From Kutzneria sp. 744 (GTDB taxonomy: Bacteria; Actinomycetota; Actinomycetes; Mycobacteriales; Pseudonocardiaceae): a stretch of 62,334 nucleotides of DNA. Made by a program: the position numbers and the translations under genes. Shown here piece after piece: positions 51,114 to 60,671 of this stretch. The stretch lies in NCBI RefSeq assembly GCF_000568255.1, contig NZ_KK037166.1:5367504-5429837 (forward strand). Reading direction: 5' to 3'. The notes under the pieces were generated by a model. The model was not told where the DNA came from. It searched no databases and was given only the letters and a program-made list of their open reading frames with translations. Numbering within the stretch: position 1 is the stretch's first letter; every line of letters starts with the position of its first letter.

Positions 51114-52142
51114 TCATTCGGAGCCGCGAGGCAACACCTCCGGCAGGACCGTGTTCAGGCCGCGCCAGTCCGTGGACACGACGCTCGCGTGGGCCGCCGC
51201 CAACTGCGCCACCCGAGCCTGCGCCTGGACGACCGTCGGCGCGGTGTCGTCGATGGCCGGCGACACACCCTGCGCGTCCGTCATCACCAGCAAGTAGTGA
51301 TTCGTGTCGTACCAGGACGTGTCGATTCCGTTCACGTACGTGGCTGCGTCGCCGTCGAACACCACGAACCACGGGCGGATCGTGGTGTCGGAGTACCGGG
51401 TTCGCGGGTCGCCGGCGGTCGCGCCGAGCACCGCCGGGAAGATCTCGGCGCTGCCGATGTTCCCAGCCGCGGCGAGGTCCCTGAGGTGCTCGGCGTACTC
51501 GACGTCGGTCCACAGGTGGTCGAACGGGTTCTTCTCCTCGAACGTGCCCGGGATCGCCTCCACGATCACCTTGCCCGCCAAGGAGTCCCGACTCGGCCAG
51601 GCGCCCGCCTTCACCGCCGTGTCCAGATCCGGGTAGCCGCCGAGCAGGTCCGCCGGCCGGAACGCCGCGCCACCCAGGCTGGCTTTGACATAGCTGTCGA
51701 GCGCGGCCGGTCCCAGGCCGATGCTGTTGTCGAACCCGTTCTTCATCTCCAGCTTGACCATCACCGGACCGTGCCCGGGGTGCGCGGCCAGCCAGATCCG
51801 GATGTCGTCCAGGCAGCTGTCCAGGTTCTGGCTGCGGTTCCCGGTATAGAGGTCGGACACGGTGCTGGCCTGCACGCAGTTGTTGTCACTGGCCAGCGGG
51901 TTGCCGTGGCTGACGTTCCACTTGTGCGTGACCACGTTCACCCAGGTGTCGAGCTCGATCATCGCCGCGCCGGCGTCCAGGGCCTGCGAGAGATAGGTGT
52001 AGGCGGCCTTGTCGTAGGTGTTGTGAATGCCGACGGTGGTGGCGTGCGCGAGCGACAGTGATTCGGTGTCGGCCGCGGCGGCCGGCAGGGCGGCGCCGAG
52101 CATCATGATCGCCGCCAGCAGAATCGTGCGGTACAGGGGCAT
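51114..52142 (-). CDS. Secreted Ca2+-dependent phosphoinositide-specific phospholipase C-like protein
   Basis: About 342 residues from the ATG at 52142 (MPLYRTILLAAIMMLGAALP), preceded by AGGAGA. After the signal peptide the PLC X-type barrel starts with GIHNTYDKAAYTYLSQALDA and MIELDTW; the second catalytic His is in WNVSHGNPL. An EMKNGF motif and a GKVIVEAIPG strand also fit. The family (Streptomyces Ca2+-dependent PI-PLC) cleaves inositol phospholipids, so action on host or fungal membranes is a plausible inference. Extra cysteines (NNCVQAS, LDSCLDD) suggest disulfides outside the cell. It converges on GH92 with 74 bp between stops. Confidence 0.85.
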   Translation of the reverse strand: MPLYRTILLAAIMMLGAALPAAAADTESLSLAHATTVGIHNTYDKAAYTYLSQALDAGAAMIELDTWVNVVTHKWNVSHGNPLASDNNCVQASTVSDLYTGNRSQNLDSCLDDIRIWLAAHPGHGPVMVKLEMKNGFDNSIGLGPAALDSYVKASLGGAAFRPADLLGGYPDLDTAVKAGAWPSRDSLAGKVIVEAIPGTFEEKNPFDHLWTDVEYAEHLRDLAAAGNIGSAEIFPAVLGATAGDPRTRYSDTTIRPWFVVFDGDAATYVNGIDTSWYDTNHYLLVMTDAQGVSPAIDDTAPTVVQAQARVAQLAAAHASVVSTDWRGLNTVLPEVLPRGSE

Positions 52143-52623
52143 TTCGTCTCCTGACTTGGCCGGCACGGTCGGTCCGACCGCATCGGATCCTGCCGGGAGT
52201 CGATCACGACCCGATGTCGTTGTGTCGAAGAATCCGCCAACACCGCCGAATCGACTCGAACCGGCCGAACCTCGGGCGTCGAAGCAGTCGAACGCTCTCG
52301 ACCGATGTGGCCGCCTGGCTCACGGGGAACCAGGGGTGCGGAACGTGCTTGCGTCTGACGCCGAGGAGAAAACGAATGCATCTTTCGCGAGTTCGAGCCC
52401 CAAAGATGCCGCCCGATCCTCACACCTGTCTCGATGTTCGATGAGCAACTGTCGCGTGTCCGCGTCTAGTACGATCCGGCGCTGCCGATCGCTCTTTGTG
52501 TCGGCCTCAGCCCAGTTGTCGTCCTCGTCAAGACCGATGCCGCGCCGAACCCACGCGAGCGGTCGCTCTACACTAAGATCAATATCCGTCCATCGAAGAG
52601 CGCATACTTCACCGCGTCGAACA
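52143..52623. other. Gene-free flank of the insertion sequence
   Basis: About 480 bp of moderately lower G+C lie between the PI-PLC start and the IS left end. I find no coding frame with family resemblance and no match to the missing integrase C-terminus. Confidence 0.45.
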
Positions 52624-53571
52624 CCAGTGAACCATTTTCATCCTGGTCTGGATGTGCTGCCAGGTAAGGGTTGCAGGTCAGAGATCGGTTGACCGTCGGC
52701 GTGTCGGTCCCCGAAACGAGACGAAGCCCTTGGTAGGACGGTGATCGACCAAGATCCATATCCTACGCAAGGGCTTCAGATGCTGTTCTACCGTGCCGCG
52801 CTGCCGTTGTCACATCAAACCCTGCCCTTCGTGTCCGACCTCATTCGCACCCACCGCAAGCAGTTGGGTTCGGTGTGGCGCGCGCTCAACCCGGGGCAGC
52901 AGGCCCTGTTGGTGCTGGTGTACCTCCGCAAGGGCGAGCCGTTCGCCGAGATCGGCGCCGGGTTCGCGGTGTCGACCGCCACGTGTTGGCGATACGTCAA
53001 CGAAACTATCGAGTTGCTCGCCGAGCACGCCCCGAAGCTGCGTGCGGCACTGCGCAAGGCCAAGCGGCAGGGCATGGCCTACGTGATCATCGACGGCACG
53101 CTGATCCCGATCGACCGCATCGCGGTCGATCGGCCATTCTATTCAGGCAAGCACCGCAGGCACGGAGTGAATCTGCAGGTCATCGCCTCGCCGGACGGCA
53201 CGATCCTGTGGGTGTCGGGCCAACTGCCGGGCAGTACGCATGACACCACCGCTGCCCGGATCTGGAACATGCTGGCCGCGCTGCGTGACGCCGGCCTGAT
53301 CGCCTTGGGCGACAAGGGCTACCACGGCTACGACCAGACCGGCCAACAAATCCGCACCCCGCACAAAGGCCGCAACAAACCCGAATCCCGCAAGGAGGCC
53401 AACCGCGCCCACGCCCGCCTACGCGGACCCGGCGAACGGGCCAACGCTCAACTCAAGACCTGGCGCGTGCTCCGCAAGCTACGGTGCAGCCCCACCGCGC
53501 CGGCCGACTGGCCAAGGCCATCCACGTTCTGCAGGACCACGAGCTCGCCGCAGGATGAAAAGGCTCAGTGG
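52624..53571 (+). mobile_element. IS5-family-like insertion sequence
   Basis: About 948 bp. Imperfect terminal inverted repeats are seen: CCAGTGAACCATTTTCATCC at the left (52624–) and, on the opposite strand at the right (53551–53571), CCACTGAGCCTTTTCATCC, differing by two bases and one indel. The element carries one transposase gene. It lies directly against the truncated integrase gene. No clear target duplication was found. An internal hairpin (52722–52777) precedes the transposase start. Confidence 0.75.
52722..52777. promoter_or_regulatory. Hairpin covering the transposase start
   Basis: GAAGCCCTTGGTAGGA and TCCTACGCAAGGGCTTC are imperfectly complementary (one-base bulge). The right arm includes the AAGGGC that would serve as ribosome-binding site for the ATG at 52780, so a read-through transcript would hide it. 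Confidence 0.55.
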
Positions 53572-53580
53572 CGGTTTTAG
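52780..53580 (+). CDS. IS5-type DDE transposase, frameshifted C-terminus
   Basis: The likely start is the ATG at 52780 (MLFYRAALPLSHQTLPFVSD); GTG at 52741 is possible. An N-terminal HTH_Tnp_4 region (EIGAGFAVSTATCWRYVNE) is followed by a DDE_Tnp_4 core: first Asp in VIIDGTLIPIDR, second in PGSTHDTTAARIW, then GDKGYHGY, and the Glu in RGPGERANAQLKTWRVLRKL. After KLRCSP the natural continuation (HRAGRLAKAIHVLQDHELAA) lies in another frame, ending at a TGA at 53558, because one C is missing near 53493. The catalytic triad is untouched, so activity may or may not remain. Confidence 0.82.
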   Translation: MLFYRAALPLSHQTLPFVSDLIRTHRKQLGSVWRALNPGQQALLVLVYLRKGEPFAEIGAGFAVSTATCWRYVNETIELLAEHAPKLRAALRKAKRQGMAYVIIDGTLIPIDRIAVDRPFYSGKHRRHGVNLQVIASPDGTILWVSGQLPGSTHDTTAARIWNMLAALRDAGLIALGDKGYHGYDQTGQQIRTPHKGRNKPESRKEANRAHARLRGPGERANAQLKTWRVLRKLRCSPTAPADWPRPSTFCRTTSSPQDEKAQWRF

Positions 53581-54285
53581 TCCAAAGTAGCGTACCCCAG
53601 TCGGGATCCTTCCAAGCCGAATTGATAATCTGCGCCGCTTCTTCCGGCGTCGGCGGCTGGGGTTGGACTTTTTCGCAGCTGGAGGTCTCGCACTCTCAAG
53701 CGGGTTCACACTAACCCAGGGCCGTCGGACAGCAGCTTCGTAAGCACCAGAGAGCAACGAGTGCGTGTGGCGGATCGTCGATGATGCCAACACTTTACAT
53801 TTATGGGGCCGACATCTCGAATCACACTGATATTCTTTGTCAACCCTGTGTTGGATATACGGCTTTCGCCCACAGTGATCGCGACAGCGGCGACATTCTG
53901 CGTAGAACGACTCGATGCCACCTGGTTCCAGACCGCCTACCTTGGTATCCCCCAAGAAGCGTCCGATGTGTTTGCGAACGTAGCCCCTAGCGTGACTCCT
54001 TGTCGACGAGGCCGAATCCCACTCCTCAATGTAGCGCTCAAGCAGTTGAGTCACGGTTGCGTTTGTTCGCGTTTGACGCTTAGCAGCGATCTGCACGAGG
54101 AATTTGATGCGCGCATCGTCGGCCTCCTTCTCGGCGTTCGGCTCGGCCGGGATGACCTTCTCCAAGTCGAGACGCTTCTTGGTGACGGCGTCGACGCCGG
54201 CGTAGACCTGGACCCGCAGGGCACCGCTGGGGAGCACGTCGATGCTCCCTCGGGCTCGCTTCCCCTGCGCTCCTGACCGCGTCAC
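53572..54285 (-). pseudogene. Tyrosine recombinase (integrase), truncated by the IS
   Basis: From the GTG at 54285 (VTRSGAQGKRARGSIDVLPS) the AP2-like N-terminal arm and the SAM-like core-binding domain are intact, including the Cys-rich insertion typical of actinomycete integrative-element integrases (CRRCRDHCGRKPYIQH, DSRCRPHKC) and STIRHTHSLLSGAYEAAV. Near 53661–53674 one base is missing in a run of A/T; the right frame goes on as QPPTPEEAAQIINSAWKDPD and WGTLLW. It then stops at the IS border. The catalytic domain (R-H-R-Y) is gone. The gene starts 89 bp from the 3' end of tRNA-Thr, the usual position of an element integrase beside its attachment site. Confidence 0.88.
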
Positions 54286-54373
54286 CGCCGCCTCCCCAGG
54301 CCGCTTCGCGTCACGAACCGTGTTATGCACGTACAACGTTGGACCAGGTCACAGACGTTCCCGCTGGTCACAG

Positions 54374-54449
54374 TGGAGCCGGCGGCGGGACTTGAACCCG
54401 CAACCCCTCGCTTACAAGGCGAGTGCTCTGCCAATTGAGCTACGCCGGC
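54374..54449 (-). tRNA. tRNA-Thr (anticodon TGT)
   Basis: The minus strand folds into a full cloverleaf: acceptor GCCGGCG/CGCCGGC, D arm GCTC/GAGC, anticodon stem CTCGC/GCGAG with loop CTTGTAA (anticodon TGT), and T arm GCGGG-TTCAAGT-CCCGC. The 73-nt body spans 54377–54449, and CCA is encoded at 54374–54376. Its 3' end faces the integrase remnant, so it is the likely attachment site of a lost integrative element. Confidence 0.96.
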
Positions 54450-54736
54450 ATGACCGTGTGACAGCCGGGGGTAATGGTAAATGCCTCACGCTGGCATCAC
54501 CTGCGTCTTCTGGTCTGCTCAGGGTAGAACCGGGTTCCTCCTTCTGGAGGTCGCCTCAGCCGCCCGGGTGGTGCGTACCCGCGCTGACCTGGGCAGAAGC
54601 GGCGGGCACGGTGGGTGGTCGGGGTCCGCCGATCGGGGTAACTCGGCGGAGCGTGTCGGAGACCACGTCGCCGCCCTTGCAACGGTTGGGTGAATGGGAC
54701 CGATCCTGCGTACGGACGATCGAGGAGGAACGGGCA

Positions 54737-56113
54737 GTGCGGCACACCCCGGGCATGCGGGCGAGCTTGTGGCGACGGCGTCGGCTGGCGGTGCCGGCGA
54801 CGACGGCCGGGCCGGCGGAAGTGGGCCCTGAGCTGCCGTCGGACGCGACCGTGAACCTGGTGTTGGATCTGGCGCTGCGCATCGGCGAGGTGCAGCTGGC
54901 CAGCGGGGCGGCGGCTGCGGATGTGGCGTCGACGCTGGTGCAGGTGACGTCGGCGTACGGGCTGCCGCGGTGCGAGGTGGATGTGACGTTCATCTCGATC
55001 TCCGTCTGCTGCCATCGCGGCACGGCGGCGTCGCCGGTGACGTCGATGCGGGTGGTGCGCTCGCGGGGCCTGGACTACACGCGGCTGGCGGCTCTGGAGG
55101 CGTTGCTGCGGCGGGTGATCGCGGGCCGGGCGACGGCCGAGGATGCCTCGGCCGAGCTGGACGCGATCAGCACGGCCAAGCACCCGTATCCGCGCTGGCT
55201 GGCGACGACGGCGTGGGCGGCGATGGCCGCCTCGGTGGCCCTGCTGCTGGGCGGCGGCCCGATGATGGCGCTGGTCGCGGCCGTGGTGACGGCGGTGGTG
55301 GACCGGGTCGGCCGCATCCTCAACCGGTACAACCTGCCGTTCTTCTTCCAGCAGGTGGCCGGCGGCGCGCTCGGGGCGGCCGGGGCGCTGGTCGCGACGG
55401 CCACGGGCCTGGTGCCGCCCAATCAGCTGTCGCTGGTGGTCGCGGCCGGCATCGTGGTGCTGCTGTCCGGGCTGTCGGTGGTCAGCTCGGTGCAGGACGC
55501 GATCAACGGCTACAACGTCACCGCGTCCGGCCGCACGATGGAGACGCTGTTGATGTCGGTCGGCCTGATCACGGGCGTCGCCTTCGCGCTGCGCATCGGC
55601 GTGCGCTTCGGGATCGGGTCCACGCTCGCGCCGGTCTCGCCGCTGAGCTTCGGCACGGTGCCCATCCAGATCGTCACCGGCGCCGCCGCGGCGGTGTTCT
55701 TCGCCCTCGCCAGCTACGGCCAGCCGCGGGCGCTGCTCGTCGCCGGCGTCTCCAGCGCCATGGGTGTCGGGGCTTACAGCACGCTGCAGGCCGCCGGCGC
55801 CGACGTCCTGACCGGTTCCGCGCTGGCGGCGGTGCTGATCGGCTTCTGCGGCCAGCTCCTGTCCCGCCGGCTGCGGGTTCCGCCGCTGGTCGTGGGCATT
55901 TCCGGCCTCACGCCGCTGTTGCCCGGCCTCACCACATATCGCGGCCTGTACCAACTCACCGTGCAGGGCGATGTGGCCGGCCTGTCCACTTTGGTGCTGG
56001 CCATGGGCATCGGCCTCGCGCTGGCCGCCGGCATGGTGCTCGGCGAATTCCTGGCCCACCCGGTCCGAACCCGCCTCGGCCGCCTGGAACGCCGCCTCCG
56101 CACCCCCAACTGA
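54737..56113 (+). CDS. Threonine/serine exporter family protein (ThrE-type, fused halves)
   Basis: 458 residues from the GTG at 54737, eight bases after GAGGAGGAA; the frame continues upstream but crosses the tRNA. The N-terminal soluble part (residues about 30–150; LALRIGEVQLASGAAAADVA, VDVTFISISVCC) leads to the first membrane block (about 155–285, five helices) and a second block of five helices (about 300–450; VSSAMGVGAYSTLQAAGADV, GISGLTPLLPGLTTYRGLYQ). This is the ThrE/ThrE_2 fusion seen in Corynebacterium ThrE. It exports threonine and serine, or small peptides. Beside the tRNA-Thr by chance as far as one can tell. Confidence 0.9.
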   Translation: MRHTPGMRASLWRRRRLAVPATTAGPAEVGPELPSDATVNLVLDLALRIGEVQLASGAAAADVASTLVQVTSAYGLPRCEVDVTFISISVCCHRGTAASPVTSMRVVRSRGLDYTRLAALEALLRRVIAGRATAEDASAELDAISTAKHPYPRWLATTAWAAMAASVALLLGGGPMMALVAAVVTAVVDRVGRILNRYNLPFFFQQVAGGALGAAGALVATATGLVPPNQLSLVVAAGIVVLLSGLSVVSSVQDAINGYNVTASGRTMETLLMSVGLITGVAFALRIGVRFGIGSTLAPVSPLSFGTVPIQIVTGAAAAVFFALASYGQPRALLVAGVSSAMGVGAYSTLQAAGADVLTGSALAAVLIGFCGQLLSRRLRVPPLVVGISGLTPLLPGLTTYRGLYQLTVQGDVAGLSTLVLAMGIGLALAAGMVLGEFLAHPVRTRLGRLERRLRTPN

Positions 56114-56355
56114 CCGAACCAATCCCGATCTCCCCCACCCCTGCCACCGTGTGGAAGGGGGCATTCCACGCACCGAACGCCAGTAATGGTCCTTTCACTA
56201 GTTCGATCCCGCATACCATTGCCGGGTCGAAGATTGGGCCCGGGTGACGGTCGCCACTCGGGGGTAGCCCCGTCGGCAGGACGCGCCTTACGCCGAAGCT
56301 GGTTAGCCTCGGGAGGCGCAGCGCCGCGAGCACCTGTCGAGGAGGCGTCACCCCG

Positions 56356-57783
56356 TTGAGCACCAATGGCTCGGATTTCATCGTCGTGGCCAACCGGCTT
56401 CCGGTCGACCTGGAACGCATGGAGGACGGCACCCAGCGGTGGAAACACAGCCCCGGTGGCCTGGTCACCGCGCTCGAACCGTTCCTGCGTTCGCGCAGCG
56501 GCGCCTGGGTCGGCTGGCCCGGCGTCGCCGACGCGGAGGTGGAGGCGTTCGAGGAGGAGGGCCTGCGGCTGCACCCGGTCGGCCTGTCGGCGGCCGAGGT
56601 CCGCGACTACTACGAGGGCTTCTCCAACGGCACGCTGTGGCCGCTCTACCACGACGTGGTGGCGCCGCCGGTGTTCGACCGGTCCTGGTGGGAGAGCTAC
56701 GTCAAGGTCAACCGCCGGTTCGCCGACGCCTGCGCCTCCATCGCCGCCAAGGGCGCGACCGTGTGGGTGCAGGACTACCAGCTGCAACTGGTCCCGCAGC
56801 TGCTCCGGGAGCAGCGGCCCGACCTGCGGATCGGCTTCTTCCTGCACATCCCGTTCCCGCCGGTGGAGCTGTTCATGCAGCTGCCCTGGCGGACGGAGAT
56901 CATCCGCGGCCTGCTGGGCGCCGACCTGGTGGGCTTCCACCGGCCCGGCGGCGCGCAGAACTTCCTGTGGCTGGCCCGCCGGCTGGTCGGGCTGGAGCCC
57001 AGCCGCGGCGCGGTCGGCGTGCGGACCCGTCCGGGTGTCGTCCAGGTGGGTGACCGCACGGTGCGGGTGGGAGCGTTCCCGATCTCCATCGACGCCGCCG
57101 GGCTGGACGCGATCGCCCGCAGCCGGGAGACCCAGGCCCGGGCCAAGCAGATCCGGGAGGAGCTGGGCAATCCCAAGCGGATCATGCTCGGCGTCGACCG
57201 GCTCGACTACACCAAGGGCATCGACGTGCGGCTGCACGCCCTGCATGAGCTGCTGGCCGAGGAGCGCATCACCGCCGAGGACACGGTGATGGTGCAGCTG
57301 GCCACGCCCAGCCGGGAACGCGTCGAGCACTACAAACAGATGCGCGGCGAGATCGAACAGGTGGTGGGACGAATCAATGGCGAGTTCGCCCGGGTCGGTC
57401 ACCCCGCCGTGCACTATCTTCACCAATCGGTGGACAGGCGGGAACTGTGCGCGTTCATGAGCGCCGCGGACGTGATGATCGTGACGCCTGTCCGAGATGG
57501 TATGAATTTGGTCTGCAAGGAGTACGTGGCCTGCCGATACGACCTCGGCGGGGCACTGGTCCTCAGCGAGTTCGCCGGCGCGGCCTCGGAGCTCACCAGC
57601 GCGTTCCTCGTCAACCCGCACGACCTGGACGGGGTGAAGAACTCGTTGTACGCCGCCCTCACCGTGGATCCGGCCGAGGGCCGCCGTAGGATGCGCGCAC
57701 TGCGCCGTCAGGTCCTGACCCATGACGTCGACCGCTGGGCGCGGTCGTTCCTCGAGGCTCTCGGATCCGCGTCGCCGAACTGA
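56356..57783 (+). CDS. otsA: Trehalose-6-phosphate synthase
   Basis: 475 residues from a TTG at 56356 preceded by GAGGAGG. GT20 motifs are complete: [10 protein letters not shown] and SPGGLVTAL at the N-terminus (G6P loop), [37 protein letters not shown], the UDP-glucose site [11 protein letters not shown], and [20 protein letters not shown]. The enzyme joins UDP- or GDP-glucose and glucose 6-phosphate into trehalose 6-phosphate. The phosphatase follows 71 bp downstream, so otsA and otsB probably form one operon for osmoprotectant trehalose. Confidence 0.95.
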   Translation: MSTNGSDFIVVANRLPVDLERMEDGTQRWKHSPGGLVTALEPFLRSRSGAWVGWPGVADAEVEAFEEEGLRLHPVGLSAAEVRDYYEGFSNGTLWPLYHDVVAPPVFDRSWWESYVKVNRRFADACASIAAKGATVWVQDYQLQLVPQLLREQRPDLRIGFFLHIPFPPVELFMQLPWRTEIIRGLLGADLVGFHRPGGAQNFLWLARRLVGLEPSRGAVGVRTRPGVVQVGDRTVRVGAFPISIDAAGLDAIARSRETQARAKQIREELGNPKRIMLGVDRLDYTKGIDVRLHALHELLAEERITAEDTVMVQLATPSRERVEHYKQMRGEIEQVVGRINGEFARVGHPAVHYLHQSVDRRELCAFMSAADVMIVTPVRDGMNLVCKEYVACRYDLGGALVLSEFAGAASELTSAFLVNPHDLDGVKNSLYAALTVDPAEGRRRMRALRRQVLTHDVDRWARSFLEALGSASPN

Positions 57784-57854
57784 TTCAATTCAGTACCAGT
57801 GTGGCCCACAGCTGAATACCCCGAAAATCCCCCGAAAGCCTGAGGAGGAGGCGC

Positions 57855-60528
57855 GTGACCGCCGAGGCCCTCCCCGCGGAGCTCCGTCGCGCGCTCGTGC
57901 AGTTGGCACGAACGCCGCGATTGCTCGTCGCGTGCGACTACGACGGAACGCTCGCCCCGATCGTGTCCGACCCCGAGCAAGCCCGCCCGTCCACCGAGTC
58001 GGTCGGCGCGCTGCGTTCGCTGGCCGGACTCCACGAGACCACGGCGGCGGTGATCAGTGGTCGCGCCCTTCGCGACCTTGCGACACTGTCCCGCCTGCCC
58101 GGTGAAGTGCACCTGGTCGGCAGCCACGGCTCCGAGTTCGACGTGGGCTTCGTGCACGCGCTCGACGCGGACGCCAAGGCGCTGCACCGGCGCATCGAAC
58201 AGACCCTGGACGACCTCGTCGCCGACGCCGAGGGCGTGCACCTCGAGACCAAGCCGGCCAGCATCGCGGTGCACGTCCGCCGCGCCGCCGCCGACATCGG
58301 CGCGCGGGTGCTGGACGCCGTCCGCTCCGGCCCGGCCGCCTGGGACGGCGTGCAGGTCACCGAGGGCAAAGCGGTGATCGAGCTGGCCGTGGTGCAGACC
58401 GACAAGGGCCACGCCCTCGACGTGTTGCGCCACCAGGTCGGCGCGACCGCCGCCGTGTTCATCGGCGACGACGTCACCGATGAGAAGGCCTTCGCCCGGC
58501 TCACCGGGCCCGACCTGGGCATCCACGTCGGCGACGGCGAGACCCTGGCCGGCTACAAGATCACCGACACGGTCGCCGTGGCCACCGTGCTCGCGTTCCT
58601 CCTTGAGGAGCGCCGCACCTGGCTGTACGGCGAGCAGGCGCCCCCGATCGAGCGCCTGTCGATGCTGGCCAACGAGCGCTCGGTGGCGCTGGTGACGCCG
58701 GACGCCAAGATCACCTGGCTGTGCCACCCGGAGCCGGACTCGGCCGCGGTGTTCGCCGACCTGCTCGGCGGCCCGGGCGCGGGCGTGTTCTCGATCAAGC
58801 CGGAGCGCAACGGCCTGCCACTGGGCCAGCGCTACCTGCCGAACACGATGACCGTGGAGACGCGCTGGTCGCGGCTGCTGGTCACCGACTACCTGGACCA
58901 CTACAGCGCGCCGCACCGGACCGACCTGACCCGGGTCATCTCCGGGGCGACCACGGCGAGGATCGAGTTCGCGCCGCGTCCCGAGTTCGGGCAGGTGCCG
59001 GTCGCGCTGATCGCCGAGGACGACGGCCTGCGGGTGGTCGGCACCAGCGATCCGATCGTGCTGCGCTCGCCCGGCGTGACCTGGGAGATCAGTTCGGACG
59101 GCCAGCACGAGACGGCGACCGCCATCGTCTCGCCCGGCCCCGACTCCCCGGTCGTGCTGGAACTGCGCTGCGGCACCGACGACCTGTCGGCCAACCCGGT
59201 CAGCGAGTCGGAGCGGCGCGGCCGCAGCGGCCGCTACTGGTCGGAGTGGGTGGAGACGCTCGCGGTGCCGCCGGTGGAGAAGGAGCTCGTCGTCCGCTCG
59301 GCGCTCACGCTGCGCGGGCTGGTGCACTCCGAGACCGGCTCGATCATGGCCGCGGCCACCACGTCGCTGCCCGAGGAGATCGGCGGTGTCCGCAACTGGG
59401 ACTACCGCTACTGCTGGCTGCGTGACGCCGCGCTGACCGCGCAGGCCCTGGTGTCGCTGGGTTCCACCAGCGAGGCCGAGTCCTACCTGGGCTGGGTGCA
59501 CCGCGTGCTGGCCACGCTGCCCGGCCCGGAGCGACTGCACCCGCTGTACACGCTGCACGGCACCACGCTCGGTCCAGAGGCCGTCATCGACACGCTGCCC
59601 GGCTACGCCGGTTCGCGTCCGGTGCGGGTCGGCAACCTGGCCAACCAGCAGGTCCAGCTGGACGTGTTCGGCCCGGTGGTCGACCTCGTGGCCAAGCTGA
59701 CCGAAGCCCGCGGCAAGATTACCGACGATGACTGGCGCATGGTGCAGGCCATGGCCCAGGTGATGCCGCGATACTCGGCGTCTTACGCCAAATATCCCTG
59801 TTGTCCATTCCGGAGGCAAGCATAAGCGTAAGAGCCACATTCGCGAATAAGCACCATGGTTTCTCTACAACTCTCTTCTTCCCCGGCCCAAATGTACTGC
59901 TTCAGGACTTAAACCGAGTCGACCGAGTTAAGTCGCTGGGCGGCATTAGTCATGGCGAACAATTGCACAGACAGTAGGAACCAATGCCGCGGGCCATCCT
60001 TCAAATAGGCGTGGAGCCTTTGGCTTCGCGCAACGCGAGCTCGACCCGTCCTGGCCGGCGCTGCGCGATGCCATCGCCACCGACGTGCTGAAGAACGGCT
60101 GGAACGAGGAGGTCGGCGCCTTCACCACGGCGTACGACGGCACCGACCTCGACGCCGCCTCCCTGCACGTCGGCCTGACCGGCCTGATCGACCCGACCGA
60201 CGAGCGCTTCCAGTCGACGGTCACGGCGATCGAGGCCGAGCTGCGCTCCGGCTCCACCGTCTACCGCTACCACCGGGACGACGGCCTGCCGGGCGACGAG
60301 GGCGGTTTCCACCTCTGCGCGGCGTGGATGATCGAGGCGTACCTGCTCTCGGGGCGGCGCACCGAGGCCGAGGAGCTGTTCGCGCAGCTCGTCGACTGCG
60401 CCGGTCCGACGGGTCTGCTGCCCGAGGAGTACGACCCCATCGCGGAGCGCTCTCTGGGCAACCATCCCCAGGCTTATTCACACCTGGGCCTGATCCGCTG
60501 TGCACAGCTACTGGCCTCACACCAGTAA
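57855..60528 (+). pseudogene. otsB: Trehalose-phosphatase fused to a GH15 trehalase-like domain, interrupted
   Basis: GTG start at 57855. Residues 1–255 are a HAD-type OtsB: nucleophile in CDYDGTLAPI, ISGR, and FIGDDVTDEKAF. Residues about 260 on form a GH15 domain (PIERLSMLANERSVALVTPD, TWLCHPEPDSAAVFADLLGG, RNWDYRYCWLRDAALTAQAL). Coding stops being recognisable at about 59764, after VQAMAQV, and resumes near 60022 in another frame (QRELDPSWPALRDAI, GLLPEEYDP) to the stop at 60528. The lost part is about 40 residues and normally includes the GIWE segment with the GH15 general acid. Fused OtsB–GH15 proteins are known in Pseudonocardiaceae. The phosphatase half could still be made. Confidence 0.85.
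59764..60021. other. Structureless ~50% GC segment inside otsB–GH15
   Basis: About 258 bp of roughly half G+C, with stops in all frames and no recognisable repeat or gene, sit between the two parts of one GH15 domain. Edges are approximate. Confidence 0.7.
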
Positions 60529-60539
60529 CGCTCAGTGAA

Positions 60540-60592
60540 GCCGGGAAGGGGGCTTTCCTACACTCCGAGTGCGGGAAAGCCCCCTTCCCGGC
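60540..60592. terminator. Strong bidirectional hairpin
   Basis: GCCGGGAAGGGGGCTTTCC and GGAAAGCCCCCTTCCCGGC form a perfect 19-bp stem with a 15-base loop, 12 bp past the otsB–GH15 stop and between converging genes. Confidence 0.85.
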
Positions 60593-60671
60593 GTTCAGGG
60601 GCGGGTCGGCGGCGACGGAAACTACGGTCGGTCACCGGCGCGAAAACGGTACCGGAGGCCTCTGCGCACAG

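Noticed and set aside
52568-52759. Small minus-strand frame at the left end of the IS as a gene
   Set aside because: It crosses the inverted repeat and the hairpin of the IS and has no recognisable family.
54242-54736. Longer N-terminus for the ThrE-type exporter
   Set aside because: The frame would run antisense through the tRNA-Thr; the GTG at 54737 has a good ribosome-binding site and fits the family length.
54374-56113. Functional link between tRNA-Thr and the threonine exporter
   Set aside because: The tRNA is on the opposite strand and has the integrase remnant at its 3' side; adjacency alone does not support a link.
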